A DNA stretch of 64,000 bases from contig NZ_CP106738.1 in assembly GCF_025639885.1 (NCBI RefSeq), forward strand, positions 930,001 to 994,000, given 5' to 3'. Below are positions 24,656-32,888 of this stretch, one piece after another. Both the position numbers and the translations under genes were made by a program. Below the pieces are notes generated by a model, which worked only from the letters and a program-made list of their open reading frames with translations, did no database searches and was not told the DNA's origin. This stretch comes from Roseovarius pelagicus (GTDB lineage Bacteria; Pseudomonadota; Alphaproteobacteria; Rhodobacterales; Rhodobacteraceae). Position 1 is the first letter of the stretch, and each line of letters begins with the position of its first letter.

Positions 24656-25636
24656 TCAGCTCTGACGATCCCGATCCAGCAAGGCGATGATTCTCGCCCG
24701 CGTTTCGCCCCATAATCCGCGCCGAAACAACATCACGCACAGCATAAAGATAACGCCTATCACCAGAGAAACAGGAAGCCCGCTGGTGGTCAGGAAATGC
24801 TCCAGCGCCACCACGAATGCTGACCCGATGATCGGCCCAGAGAATGTGCCCAAACCGCCGATCAAGGTCATCAGAACCACCTCGCCCGACAGGTGCCAAG
24901 AGACATTGTTGAGTGCGGCCAGTTGGAATGACAGCACCTTCAATGATCCGGCCAGACCAGACAGCCCCGCCGACAACACCAAAGCGATCAGCTTGTAGCG
25001 CGCCACATCAAGACCGAGCGACACCGCGCGTGGCTCGTTTTCGCGAATCGCAGCCAGCACATGCCCGAACGGCGAATGCACGAAGCGCCAGATCGCCATA
25101 AGGCCGAGAACCACAAGCACAAGCACGACATAGTACATCGTGCGAATTTCGCTGAGATCAATCAAACCAAACAGCATCCCGCGCGGTACGGACTGGATGC
25201 CGTCTTCACCGTTGGTAAAGGGCATCTGGACTGCTAGGAAGTAAATCATTTGCGCCAGAGCCAGCGTGATCATGGCGAAATATATGCCATAACGCCGAAT
25301 TCCGATCAGCCCAAAGATCAGCCCCAGCAACGCGGCAAACCCCACGCCCAGCAGCACCGCCAACTCGAACGGCAGCCCCCATGCCTTGGCCGCATGGGCG
25401 GTGACATAGGCCGCGCCGCCGAAAAACGCCGCATGCCCCAGCGACAACAAGCCTGCGTAGCCCAGCACCAGATTCAGAGCCGATGCAAACAGCGCCAGAC
25501 AGAATACGTTCATCAGAAACAGCGGATAAACTGCAAATGGCGCCGCCAGTAGCCCGATGGCCAGCCCGGCCAACGCGCCCCATTTCAGCCACGGCCGGTT
25601 CAGTGTGATGAGTGTCGATGTTAAAAGAGTGGTCAT
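24656..25636 (-). CDS. livM: Branched-chain amino acid-type ABC transporter permease LivM
   Basis: This 326-residue membrane protein has about nine helices and the LivM signatures: ALNLVLGYAGLLSLGHAAFFG near residue 53, a cytoplasmic loop FGHVLAAIRENEPRAVSLG, and LIGGLGTFSGPIIGSAF. It pairs with LivH to form the channel of a HAAT-family importer. Its ATG directly abuts the livH stop. Substrate is likely set by the binding protein at 28288, not by this subunit. Confidence 0.92.
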   Translation of the reverse strand: MTTLLTSTLITLNRPWLKWGALAGLAIGLLAAPFAVYPLFLMNVFCLALFASALNLVLGYAGLLSLGHAAFFGGAAYVTAHAAKAWGLPFELAVLLGVGFAALLGLIFGLIGIRRYGIYFAMITLALAQMIYFLAVQMPFTNGEDGIQSVPRGMLFGLIDLSEIRTMYYVVLVLVVLGLMAIWRFVHSPFGHVLAAIRENEPRAVSLGLDVARYKLIALVLSAGLSGLAGSLKVLSFQLAALNNVSWHLSGEVVLMTLIGGLGTFSGPIIGSAFVVALEHFLTTSGLPVSLVIGVIFMLCVMLFRRGLWGETRARIIALLDRDRQS

Positions 25637-26524
25637 TTACGCCTCCCGTCCGAACAAGCCCGCGGGACGGACAATCAATACCAGAACCATCACGACAAAG
25701 ATCACGATGGTCGAAGCCGAGGGATAAAACGTCTTGGTCAACCCCTCGATCACCCCCAGCCCCAGCCCGGTCAGGATTGACCCGCCGATAGAGCCCAGAC
25801 CGCCAATGACGACCACAGCAAAGACGACGATGATCAGGTTCGCCCCCATGCCCGGGCCAACCTGATAGATTGGCGCGGCCAGAACTCCGGCGAATCCCGC
25901 CAGCCCGACACAAAACCCATAGGTCAGCGTCAGCAGCAGCGGCACGTTGATTCCGAATGCGGTCACCAGCGACGGGTTTTCGGTCGCCGCGCGCAGCCAA
26001 GCGCCCAACCGCGTTTTTTCAATGACCAGCCAGACCAGCAGACACACAGTGACAGAGGCGAGGATGACCCACGCGCGATAGACCGGCAGGATCATGAATC
26101 CCAGCTTGAATATCCCGGTCAGCGCCTCTGGCACAGGGTACGGTTTACCAGCGGAACCATAGATGTAGCGAAACAGCCCCTCCATCGCCAACGCCAGCCC
26201 AAAGGTGAAGAGCAGCGAATATAGGTGGTCCACCCGATAGAGATGTCGCAACGCCAAACGCTCGACCGCCACCCCCACGGCACCCACCACGATCGGCACG
26301 ATAATGAGTGCGGCCCAGTAATTCAGCCCCAGTTGCGACAGGCACAGCCATGTCACGAATGCGCCAAGCATGTAAAAGGCACCATGGGCAAAGTTGATGA
26401 CGTTCAGCATCCCGAAAATAACGGCCAGCCCGAGGCTGAGAACCGCATAGAATGACCCGTTGATAAGCCCCAACATGATCTGTCCTAACAGGACCACCAC
26501 GGGCACGCCAAAAATGTCAGGCAT
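25637..26524 (-). CDS. livH: Branched-chain amino acid-type ABC transporter permease LivH
   Basis: This 295-residue membrane protein has about eight helices with the LivH landmarks: LINGSFYAVLSLGLAVIFGML near the N-terminus, FAHGAFYMLGAF, the loop LGAWLRAATENPSLVTAFGI, and GGLGSIGGSILTGLGLG. GGGAGG lies 6 bases upstream of the ATG. It is followed without gap by livM and preceded by livF, so gene order in transcription is G-F-H-M. Confidence 0.92.
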   Translation of the reverse strand: MPDIFGVPVVVLLGQIMLGLINGSFYAVLSLGLAVIFGMLNVINFAHGAFYMLGAFVTWLCLSQLGLNYWAALIIVPIVVGAVGVAVERLALRHLYRVDHLYSLLFTFGLALAMEGLFRYIYGSAGKPYPVPEALTGIFKLGFMILPVYRAWVILASVTVCLLVWLVIEKTRLGAWLRAATENPSLVTAFGINVPLLLTLTYGFCVGLAGFAGVLAAPIYQVGPGMGANLIIVVFAVVVIGGLGSIGGSILTGLGLGVIEGLTKTFYPSASTIVIFVVMVLVLIVRPAGLFGREA

Positions 26525-26538
26525 GTATTTCCTCCCAG

Positions 26539-27243
26539 TCAGACGCCGAGATAGGCGTCGATGCGCGACATATCTGCCATGAGCGCGTCATTGGTAAATT
26601 CATCCACGATGCGACCCTGCTCCATTACGTAATGGCGGTCGGCATTCGCGGTGGCGAAGCGGATATTCTGTTCAACCAGAATGATCGTGAGGCCCATCGA
26701 CTTGAGCGTGCCCAGCGCGCGGGAGATGTCATCGACAATCACCGGCGCCAGCCCTTCGGTCGGCTCGTCCAGCAGGATGAAATCCGCGCCCGTGCGCAGG
26801 ATGCGGGCAATCGCCAGCATCTGTTGCTCGCCGCCCGACAGGCGTGTGCCGATGGTCCGATCGCGCCCCTTGAGATTGGGAAACAGATCGTGAATATCGG
26901 CGATGCTCATCCCGCCAGGGCGGGTGATGGGCGGCAGCAGCAGGTTTTCCGCCACACTCAGCGACGAGAATATGCCGCGCTCCTCGGGCACGTACCCCAA
27001 TCCCAGACCGGCCACACGATGCGGCGGCGTTGCCAGCAGATCATGTCCATCCAGCTTGGCGGTCCCCTTGCGCTGACGCGCCACGCCCATCAGGGCGCGC
27101 ATGGTGGTCGTCTTGCCGGCACCGTTTCTGCCCAGCAGCGTGACGACCTCACCCCGGTTTACATGAAAATCGGCACCGTGCAGGATATGGCTCTCGCCGT
27201 ACCAGCTGTGCAGGTCCTCTACGCTCAGACGACGCTCAGTCAT
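26539..27243 (-). CDS. livF: ABC transporter ATP-binding protein LivF
   Basis: This 234-residue ATPase has Walker A LLGRNGAGKTTTM, signature LSGGEQQMLAIARIL, Walker B FILLDEPTEGLAP and the switch His in IILVEQN-type context. The start at 27243 (MTERRLSVEDLHSWYGES) is chosen because this is the family N-terminus and it overlaps the livG stop by 8 bases. It energises import with LivG. Confidence 0.93.
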   Translation of the reverse strand: MTERRLSVEDLHSWYGESHILHGADFHVNRGEVVTLLGRNGAGKTTTMRALMGVARQRKGTAKLDGHDLLATPPHRVAGLGLGYVPEERGIFSSLSVAENLLLPPITRPGGMSIADIHDLFPNLKGRDRTIGTRLSGGEQQMLAIARILRTGADFILLDEPTEGLAPVIVDDISRALGTLKSMGLTIILVEQNIRFATANADRHYVMEQGRIVDEFTNDALMADMSRIDAYLGV

Positions 27244-27994
27244 GGCTGCCCCCGATATAGGCTTGGCGGACTTCAGGATCAGCCGAGACGGTATCATAGT
27301 CCCCTTCGGCAATGATCTCGCCGCGCCGCAGGACGGTTATTCGGTCCGAAATATCAGCAACCACCGACAAATTATGCTCGACCATGACCACGGTGCGCCC
27401 CTTGGCGACCCGCTGAATCAACTGGGCTGTTCGCTGGATATCCTCCTGCCCCATACCAGCCATGGGCTCATCCAGCAGGATCACCCGCGGTTCCATTGCC
27501 AGCGTCGTCGCCAGTTCCAGTGCGCGCTTGCGTCCGTAGGGCAATTCAACCGCGATCCGCTGCGCGTAGGGCTCCAGCCCGACATCCGCCAAAAGAGAAT
27601 CCACAGCGTCATCATACTTGCTCAGCCCGCCGTCGGACTTCCAGAAACCAAAGGTTTCCGCGTGCTTCGATTGCAAGGCCACGCGAACATTCTCATGCAC
27701 GCTGAGATGTGGGAAAACCGATGAAATCTGAAACGACCGCACCAGCCCTCGACGCGCCAATGACGCTGGACGCGCTTTGGTAATATCTTGGCCGTCATAA
27801 AAAATCTGCCCCGCGCTGGGGGCCAGAAACCGTGTCAGCAGGTTGAACAAGGTGCTCTTGCCCGCCCCATTAGGCCCGATGAGGGCGTGAAGCATGCCGG
27901 AGCGAACTGTGAAATTCACGTCGCTCACGGCCACGAAACCGCTGAATTCCCGCGTCAGACCGCGCGTCTCCAATATTGCCGGATGGCTATCCAT
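27236..27994 (-). CDS. livG: ABC transporter ATP-binding protein LivG
   Basis: This 252-residue ATPase has Walker A LIGPNGAGKSTLFNLL, a LivG-type insert (LVRSFQISSVFPHLSVHENV), the altered signature LPYGRKRALELATTLAM, and Walker B VILLDEPMAGM. It is first in the minus-strand livGFHM operon and divergent from the solute-binding-protein gene across an AT-rich gap. Confidence 0.93.
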   Translation of the reverse strand: MDSHPAILETRGLTREFSGFVAVSDVNFTVRSGMLHALIGPNGAGKSTLFNLLTRFLAPSAGQIFYDGQDITKARPASLARRGLVRSFQISSVFPHLSVHENVRVALQSKHAETFGFWKSDGGLSKYDDAVDSLLADVGLEPYAQRIAVELPYGRKRALELATTLAMEPRVILLDEPMAGMGQEDIQRTAQLIQRVAKGRTVVMVEHNLSVVADISDRITVLRRGEIIAEGDYDTVSADPEVRQAYIGGSHD

Positions 27995-28153
27995 TGCCCC
28001 CCCTTGTCTCCTGCGGGACCGCCAAGTTTGCGCGGGCCGCAGATATTTTTCTAACGTTTGCCTTGACGAACCTACCCGCAGTAAGTCTAATAGTGCAAGT
28101 TAAATATTAAAACTAACGATGAACGATAATCACTGGGAGGCGCCTACCGCAAC

Positions 28154-28174
28154 TCTATATCTCTATAATATAGA
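28154..28174. promoter_or_regulatory. Inverted repeat in the livG / solute-binding-protein gap (candidate operator)
   Basis: TCTATAT (28154-28160) and ATATAGA (28168-28174) are perfect arms around a 7-base spacer. The 292-bp gap (27995-28287) is strikingly AT-rich compared with its neighbours and must hold both divergent promoters. The HxlR protein is a possible ligand, by inference only. Confidence 0.35.
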
Positions 28175-28287
28175 ATCTAATCGCTCATATGTACGCACGA
28201 GAAGCCTAAAGTATTTCAAGTACCTCCGGCTATAAGTTCATTAGAGCAATTCACTAAACGCCGATCTTCGGCATCAGGGAGGACGAC

Positions 28288-29505
28288 ATGAAGAAACGAA
28301 TCACAACACAGATACTGGGTGGAGCTATCGCAGCCACGCTGGCGGCAGCGCCGGGCTTTGCCGCAGACGGTCAAGTGAAGATCGGGGTGCTGACCGACAT
28401 GAGCGGACAGTTCAGCCACGAATCCGGACAAGGCGCCGTCACCGCCATCGAAATGGCTGTCGAGGATTTTGGTGGCTCCGTGCTCGGCAAGCCAATCGAA
28501 GTGCTTGTCGGTGACCACCAGAACAAGCCCGAAATCGCGGCAGCCACTGCACAAGAGTGGTATGAGGGAGAGGGCGTCACACTGATCGGGAACCTCATCA
28601 ACTCGGGCATTGCGCTGTCCGTCGCGCAGATCGCAGCCGACAAGAAGGGCATCGCCATCGTCACCGGTTCAGGGTCTTCTCGGATCTCTGGCGCAGGCTG
28701 CACCCCCAATTCAATCCACTACGCCTATGATACTTTTGCACTCGCCAACGGCACTGCGAACGAGTTGGTCTCGCAAGGCAAAAAAAGCTGGTTCTTCTTG
28801 ACTGCCGACTATGCGTTCGGTCACGCGCTCGAGGGTGACGCCTCGGCCATCGTCGGCAAGGCAGGCGGAGAGGTCGTGGGCAACGTACTCTACCCGATCG
28901 AAACCTCGGACCATTCAGCCTTTATGCTTCAGGCTCAGGCGTCACCGGCTGACGTGGTTGCGATCGCCGGTTCCGGCACGACCTTTATCAACGCGGTGAA
29001 ATCCGCGCGTGAATTCGGTCTGGCCGACACCGGCAAACTGACCGCCGGCTTGCTGGTCTGGCTGACCGACGTCAAAGCGCTGGGGCTGGATGCGGCGCAG
29101 GGCATGATCCTGACGAACGCATTCTATTGGGATCAGGACGACGAAAGCCGTGCCTTTGCCGAACGCTTCAAAGAGCGGATGGATGTGATGCCGCACATGG
29201 GGGATGCGGGCGATTATTCCTCGACACTGCATTATCTCAAGGCAGTCGAGGCCGCAGGCACCACCGAAGCGCAGGCCGTCATGGCCAAGATGCGTGAAAT
29301 GCCGATCGACGACTTCTTTGCGAAAGGCGGACACATCCGCGAGGACGGTCGGATGGTGCATGACATGTATGTTTATCAGGTCAAGACACCCGAAGAATCG
29401 ACCGGCGACTGGGATGTTTACAAACTGGTCCAGACGATCCCCGGCGATCAGGCCTTCCGCCCCCTCTCCGAAAGCGAGTGCCCGCTGGTGAAGACCGCGG
29501 ACTAA
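28288..29505 (+). CDS. ABC transporter substrate-binding protein, type 1 fold (LivK-like)
   Basis: This 405-residue protein has a Sec signal (about 25 residues, ending GFAA) and a periplasmic-binding-protein type 1 body: VKIGVLTDMSGQFSHESG, IAIVTGSGSSRISG, KKSWFFLTADYAFGHALEG and ADVVAIAGSGTTFINAV. It is longer than amino-acid LivK proteins and closer to binding proteins for aromatic or other carboxylates, so the substrate is unknown. GGGAGG precedes the ATG. It is the first gene of the catabolic operon and partner of livGFHM. Confidence 0.9.
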   Translation: MKKRITTQILGGAIAATLAAAPGFAADGQVKIGVLTDMSGQFSHESGQGAVTAIEMAVEDFGGSVLGKPIEVLVGDHQNKPEIAAATAQEWYEGEGVTLIGNLINSGIALSVAQIAADKKGIAIVTGSGSSRISGAGCTPNSIHYAYDTFALANGTANELVSQGKKSWFFLTADYAFGHALEGDASAIVGKAGGEVVGNVLYPIETSDHSAFMLQAQASPADVVAIAGSGTTFINAVKSAREFGLADTGKLTAGLLVWLTDVKALGLDAAQGMILTNAFYWDQDDESRAFAERFKERMDVMPHMGDAGDYSSTLHYLKAVEAAGTTEAQAVMAKMREMPIDDFFAKGGHIREDGRMVHDMYVYQVKTPEESTGDWDVYKLVQTIPGDQAFRPLSESECPLVKTAD

Positions 29506-29512
29506 AACCACT

Positions 29513-29538
29513 ACGCCGGGGCAATCGCGCCCCGGCGT
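29513..29538 (+). other. Intercistronic 10-bp hairpin after the binding-protein gene
   Basis: ACGCCGGGGC (29513-29522) pairs with GCCCCGGCGT (29529-29538), loop of 6, no U-tract. Such structures often protect or partially terminate the abundant binding-protein message relative to downstream genes. Confidence 0.6.
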
Positions 29539-29557
29539 TCATCGAACGGATAATACC

Positions 29558-30031
29558 ATGAAACTGCAAGACAGCGTCACACTCCCCTGCGACCGGGCGA
29601 CCGCCTGGGCCGCGCTAAATGATCCTGATGTACTGCGCCGGTGCATTCCGGGCTGCGAAGTGCTGGAGCAGGACGCCCCCGACCATCTGCGCGCCAAGGT
29701 CGTGCTGAAGGTCGGACCGATAAAGGCGCGCTTTGCCGGCGACGTCACCTTGACTGACATCACCCCCCCCCAAAGCTATGTGCTGACCGGTGAAGGCAAA
29801 GGCGGCGTGGCCGGGTTTGCCAAGGGATCGGCCCGTGTGTGGCTGGACGAGGTGGCACCGCAGGAAACTGTTCTGAATTATGATGCGTCTGCGGATGTGG
29901 GCGGCAAGCTGGCGCAACTGGGGTCACGACTGCTGGATTCCACCGCACAAAAGCTGGTGCGACAGTTTTTCGACAGTTTCCGCGCGTGTGTCTCGCAAAC
30001 CGACGCGGATGCTGTGGCGGCGAAACCATGA
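29558..30031 (+). CDS. CoxG-like SRPBCC domain protein
   Basis: This 157-residue protein is a START/SRPBCC fold of the CoxG type: DSVTLPCDRATAWAALNDPDVL, RRCIPGCEVLE, GPIKARFAGDVTL and GGKLAQLGSRLLDSTAQKLVRQFFDSF. CoxG proteins accompany molybdenum hydroxylases and are thought to aid membrane anchoring or cofactor assembly. The gene overlaps the next one by ATGA and lies just upstream of the three hydroxylase subunits. Confidence 0.88.
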   Translation: MKLQDSVTLPCDRATAWAALNDPDVLRRCIPGCEVLEQDAPDHLRAKVVLKVGPIKARFAGDVTLTDITPPQSYVLTGEGKGGVAGFAKGSARVWLDEVAPQETVLNYDASADVGGKLAQLGSRLLDSTAQKLVRQFFDSFRACVSQTDADAVAAKP

Positions 30032-30795
30032 GCGATATCGAAATCAGCCGCGAGGACGACATCGCCGTGGTGACGATTAACCGCCCTGCCCTGCGCAATT
30101 CCGTGACCTACAGGATGTGGCGTGACTTTGGCGATGTGTTCGCCACATTATCCGCCGATCGTGATGTGCGTGCGATCCTGCTGACAGGTGCAGGCAGTGA
30201 TTTTTCCGCCGGGGCCGATATTGCCGAGTTCGCCACCGTGCGCGACGATCCGGACAAGGCCAAGGACTACGAGGTTGCTGTCGATTATGGCTGCGCGGGC
30301 ATCACCCATGCGGCCAAACCTGTCATCGCGGTGAACTGCGGCTACACTTTGGGCGGCGGCGCGCATCTGGCAATGTCCGCAGATTTTCGGTTTGTCCACA
30401 CAGACGCCCAATTCGGCATTCCGGCGGCGCGGCTCTCTATCGTCTATGGCGTTCAGGCAACGCGCAAACTGTTGTCTCTGGTCGGGCTGACCAATGCCAA
30501 GCGCATCCTGTATTCGGGCGAACGCTTTGATGCACGCGCGGCGCTGGACATGGGCTTTGCCGATCGTGTCTGCGATGACCCGATGGCCCAGGCGATGGCG
30601 TATGCCCGGTCGCTGACTGACGTTGCCCCCCTTTCGCAGGGCGGCGCAAAATACATCCTGAACGGCGCGGCGCTCGGCACATTTGACGCGGGACATGCAG
30701 ACGCGCTCATCGACGCTGCCGCCGCCAGCCACGATTACGGCGAGGGCCGCGCCGCGTTTGCTGAAAAACGCGCACCTCGTTTCAAGGGATGCTGA
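30028..30795 (+). CDS. Enoyl-CoA hydratase/isomerase (crotonase) family protein
   Basis: This 255-residue protein has the crotonase oxyanion loops AGSDFSAGADIAEFATV near residue 62 and CGYTLGGGAHLAMSADFRF near 110. The usual catalytic Glu region reads FGIPAARLSIVYG, with no acidic residue where many hydratases have one, so the exact reaction is uncertain. The start at 30028 overlaps the CoxG-like stop. It implies that the pathway works on CoA thioesters. Confidence 0.88.
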   Translation: MSDIEISREDDIAVVTINRPALRNSVTYRMWRDFGDVFATLSADRDVRAILLTGAGSDFSAGADIAEFATVRDDPDKAKDYEVAVDYGCAGITHAAKPVIAVNCGYTLGGGAHLAMSADFRFVHTDAQFGIPAARLSIVYGVQATRKLLSLVGLTNAKRILYSGERFDARAALDMGFADRVCDDPMAQAMAYARSLTDVAPLSQGGAKYILNGAALGTFDAGHADALIDAAAASHDYGEGRAAFAEKRAPRFKGC

Positions 30796-30796
30796 G

Positions 30797-31657
30797 ATGA
30801 AACCGGCCCCCTTTGAATATCTCCGCCCCGCCACGCTGAACGACGCGATTGCGGCACTGGACCATGACGACGCCAAGATCATCGCGGGCGGGCAGAGCCT
30901 TGTTCCAATGATGAATTTCCGGCTGGTCACACCGGAACGGCTGGTGGACATCAACGACATATCTGAACTCGCTGACATCACCATGTCCGGGAAAACGCTA
31001 CAGATCGGCGCGCTGGTCCGCCATGTTCAGGCCGCGCGCGACCCGGATTTGGCCCGGCATCTGCCCGTGGTGGCCGAAGCGATGGCGCATGTCGCCCACA
31101 TGGCCATCCGCAATCGCGGCACCATCGGCGGCTCACTGGTCCATGCCGATCCGTCCGCGGAATGGCCTCTGCTTGTGCGTCTGCTGGATGGCACACTGGA
31201 GATACTCGGCCCCGATGGGATGCGCAGCGCCGCACCCAGAGATTTTTTTATCGCGCCACTCGTCACCGATCTGACCGAAGATGAAGTGCTAACCGGTGTG
31301 ACTCTGCCGATACCCGAGGCTGGAACCGGCATGGCCTTTGACGAGGTTGCTTTGCGTGCGGGGGATTTTGCCGTGGTTTCGTGCGGCGCAACTCTGACAC
31401 TGAAAGCTGGCCGCATCACCAGTGCCCGTCTGGCCTTTGGCGGCCTCGGCGATACGCCGCTGCGACTGCCCGAGATTGAGGCAGCACTGATCGGTCAAGC
31501 CCCCGATGACATTGCCGGGATCGTCGCGAATTGCGCCGACTCGTTGGAGCCGAACGAGGACATGCATGCCTCTGTGGCGTACCGCAAACGGCTGGCACCG
31601 GTACTGGCGCGCCGGGTGCTGGAACGCGCCGCAGACCGCGCAGGAGGAACGACATGA
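30797..31657 (+). CDS. Molybdenum hydroxylase FAD-binding (medium) subunit, CoxM-like
   Basis: This 286-residue subunit has the FAD motifs IIAGGQSLVPMMNFRL near residue 33 and IRNRGTIGGSLVHADPSAEW near 107, and the CO-dehydrogenase-flavoprotein C-terminal domain. It passes electrons from the iron-sulfur subunit to an acceptor. The start at 30797 follows the crotonase stop by one base and its end overlaps the next gene by ATGA. Confidence 0.93.
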   Translation: MKPAPFEYLRPATLNDAIAALDHDDAKIIAGGQSLVPMMNFRLVTPERLVDINDISELADITMSGKTLQIGALVRHVQAARDPDLARHLPVVAEAMAHVAHMAIRNRGTIGGSLVHADPSAEWPLLVRLLDGTLEILGPDGMRSAAPRDFFIAPLVTDLTEDEVLTGVTLPIPEAGTGMAFDEVALRAGDFAVVSCGATLTLKAGRITSARLAFGGLGDTPLRLPEIEAALIGQAPDDIAGIVANCADSLEPNEDMHASVAYRKRLAPVLARRVLERAADRAGGTT

Positions 31658-32130
31658 TAAACATCACACTCACCGTCAATGGCATGAAAGTGACCGAACA
31701 GGCCGAGCCCCGCATGCTGGCCAGCGATTTCCTACGCGATGTGCTGGGGCTAACCGGCACGCATGTCGGGTGCGAGCATGGCGTTTGCGGGGCCTGTACG
31801 ATCCGGCTGAATGGCACCACCGCCAGATCCTGCCTGTTGTTCGCAGCACAGCTCGAAGGAGCCGACATTATGACAGTCGAGGGGCTGGGATCACCTCGCA
31901 AAATGCACCGCATCCAAGAGGCGTTCCGCAAACATCATGCGTTGCAATGCGGATTTTGCACCCCCGGCTTTCTGATGACGGTGGCCGAGATACTGGAAAC
32001 CGAAACATTGGCGAGCGACGCTGATATTCGCGAGGCGTTGTCGGGCAATCTATGTCGCTGCACGGGGTATGAGCACATCATCCGCGCCGTGCGCGATCTG
32101 GTGAATGAAAGAGATGGGATAGCGGCATGA
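31654..32130 (+). CDS. Molybdenum hydroxylase [2Fe-2S] (small) subunit, CoxS-like
   Basis: This 158-residue subunit has the plant-type ferredoxin cluster (CEHGVCGACTIRLNG, then SCLLFA) and the helical second cluster (QCGFCTPGFLM, then LSGNLCRCTGYEHIIRAV). All eight Cys ligands are present. ATGA overlaps couple it to the FAD subunit before and the hydrolase after. Confidence 0.95.
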   Translation: MINITLTVNGMKVTEQAEPRMLASDFLRDVLGLTGTHVGCEHGVCGACTIRLNGTTARSCLLFAAQLEGADIMTVEGLGSPRKMHRIQEAFRKHHALQCGFCTPGFLMTVAEILETETLASDADIREALSGNLCRCTGYEHIIRAVRDLVNERDGIAA

Positions 32131-32888
32131 AAATGCATGTACTGGATGGTGGACGGTTGCGGATGCGGCGGCGCATCTACGTCCCTGACGCCGACAAGAC
32201 CGAGATGATCGAACTGCCCGTCATGGCGATCCTGTTTCGCCACCCGGATGGCAATGTGCTGTTTGACACCGGTTGTCATCCTTCCGTGTCAGAGGATGCC
32301 GAGGCGCGCTGGGGCAAACTGGCCAATGTGATGACGCCGATCGGGGATCATTCCGCCAATGTCATTGACAGCCTTGCAGCGCAGGGTCTGTCGCCCGACG
32401 ATATCGACGTGGTCGTGAATTCGCATTTCCATCCCGATCATTGCGGATGCAACGAATTCTTTACCGGCGCACGTTTTATCGTCCACGAGGCAGAGCTTGA
32501 CGCCGCCCGTGCCGACGATGCTGCCGCGCAGGGCTACATGCCGCAGGAATGGGATCATCCCATGCCGATGGATACCGTCGCCGAAGGCCACGACGTCATG
32601 GGCGATGGGCGACTGATTTGCATACATCTTCCGGGCCATACACCGGGGCTGATGGGGCTGATGGCGGTGCTGGAACAGACCGGGCGCGTGCTCTGCGTCT
32701 CTGATGCCGTCAGTCTGCGCCGCAACCTAGATCACGACGAGGTGCCCAAGAACGCAGGCGATCCGGCGGCGCTGTTGGCATCCTACGCCCGCATCCGTGC
32801 GTTCGAGGCTGAGGGCGCGATGGTGATCTGCGGCCATGACGACGCCCAATGGCAGAGCCTGCGCAAAGGGAGCGACGGGTATGAATGA
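32127..32888 (+). CDS. Metallo-beta-lactamase fold hydrolase, N-acyl homoserine lactonase-like
   Basis: This 253-residue protein has the zinc motif NSHFHPDHCGCNEFF near residue 95, a later His in LPGHTPGLMGL, an Asp in CVSDAVSL and a C-terminal His in ICGHDD. The arrangement matches the AHL-lactonase/AttM branch, many members of which open small lactones. It is inserted between the small and large hydroxylase subunits with overlaps on both sides. That suggests it hydrolyses a lactone or ester in the pathway rather than a quorum signal. Confidence 0.88.
   Translation: MKMHVLDGGRLRMRRRIYVPDADKTEMIELPVMAILFRHPDGNVLFDTGCHPSVSEDAEARWGKLANVMTPIGDHSANVIDSLAAQGLSPDDIDVVVNSHFHPDHCGCNEFFTGARFIVHEAELDAARADDAAAQGYMPQEWDHPMPMDTVAEGHDVMGDGRLICIHLPGHTPGLMGLMAVLEQTGRVLCVSDAVSLRRNLDHDEVPKNAGDPAALLASYARIRAFEAEGAMVICGHDDAQWQSLRKGSDGYE

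Noticed and set aside
32127..32888. Quorum-quenching lactonase
   Set aside because: The fold and zinc motif fit, but the gene is translationally embedded between hydroxylase subunits, so a pathway role is more likely.
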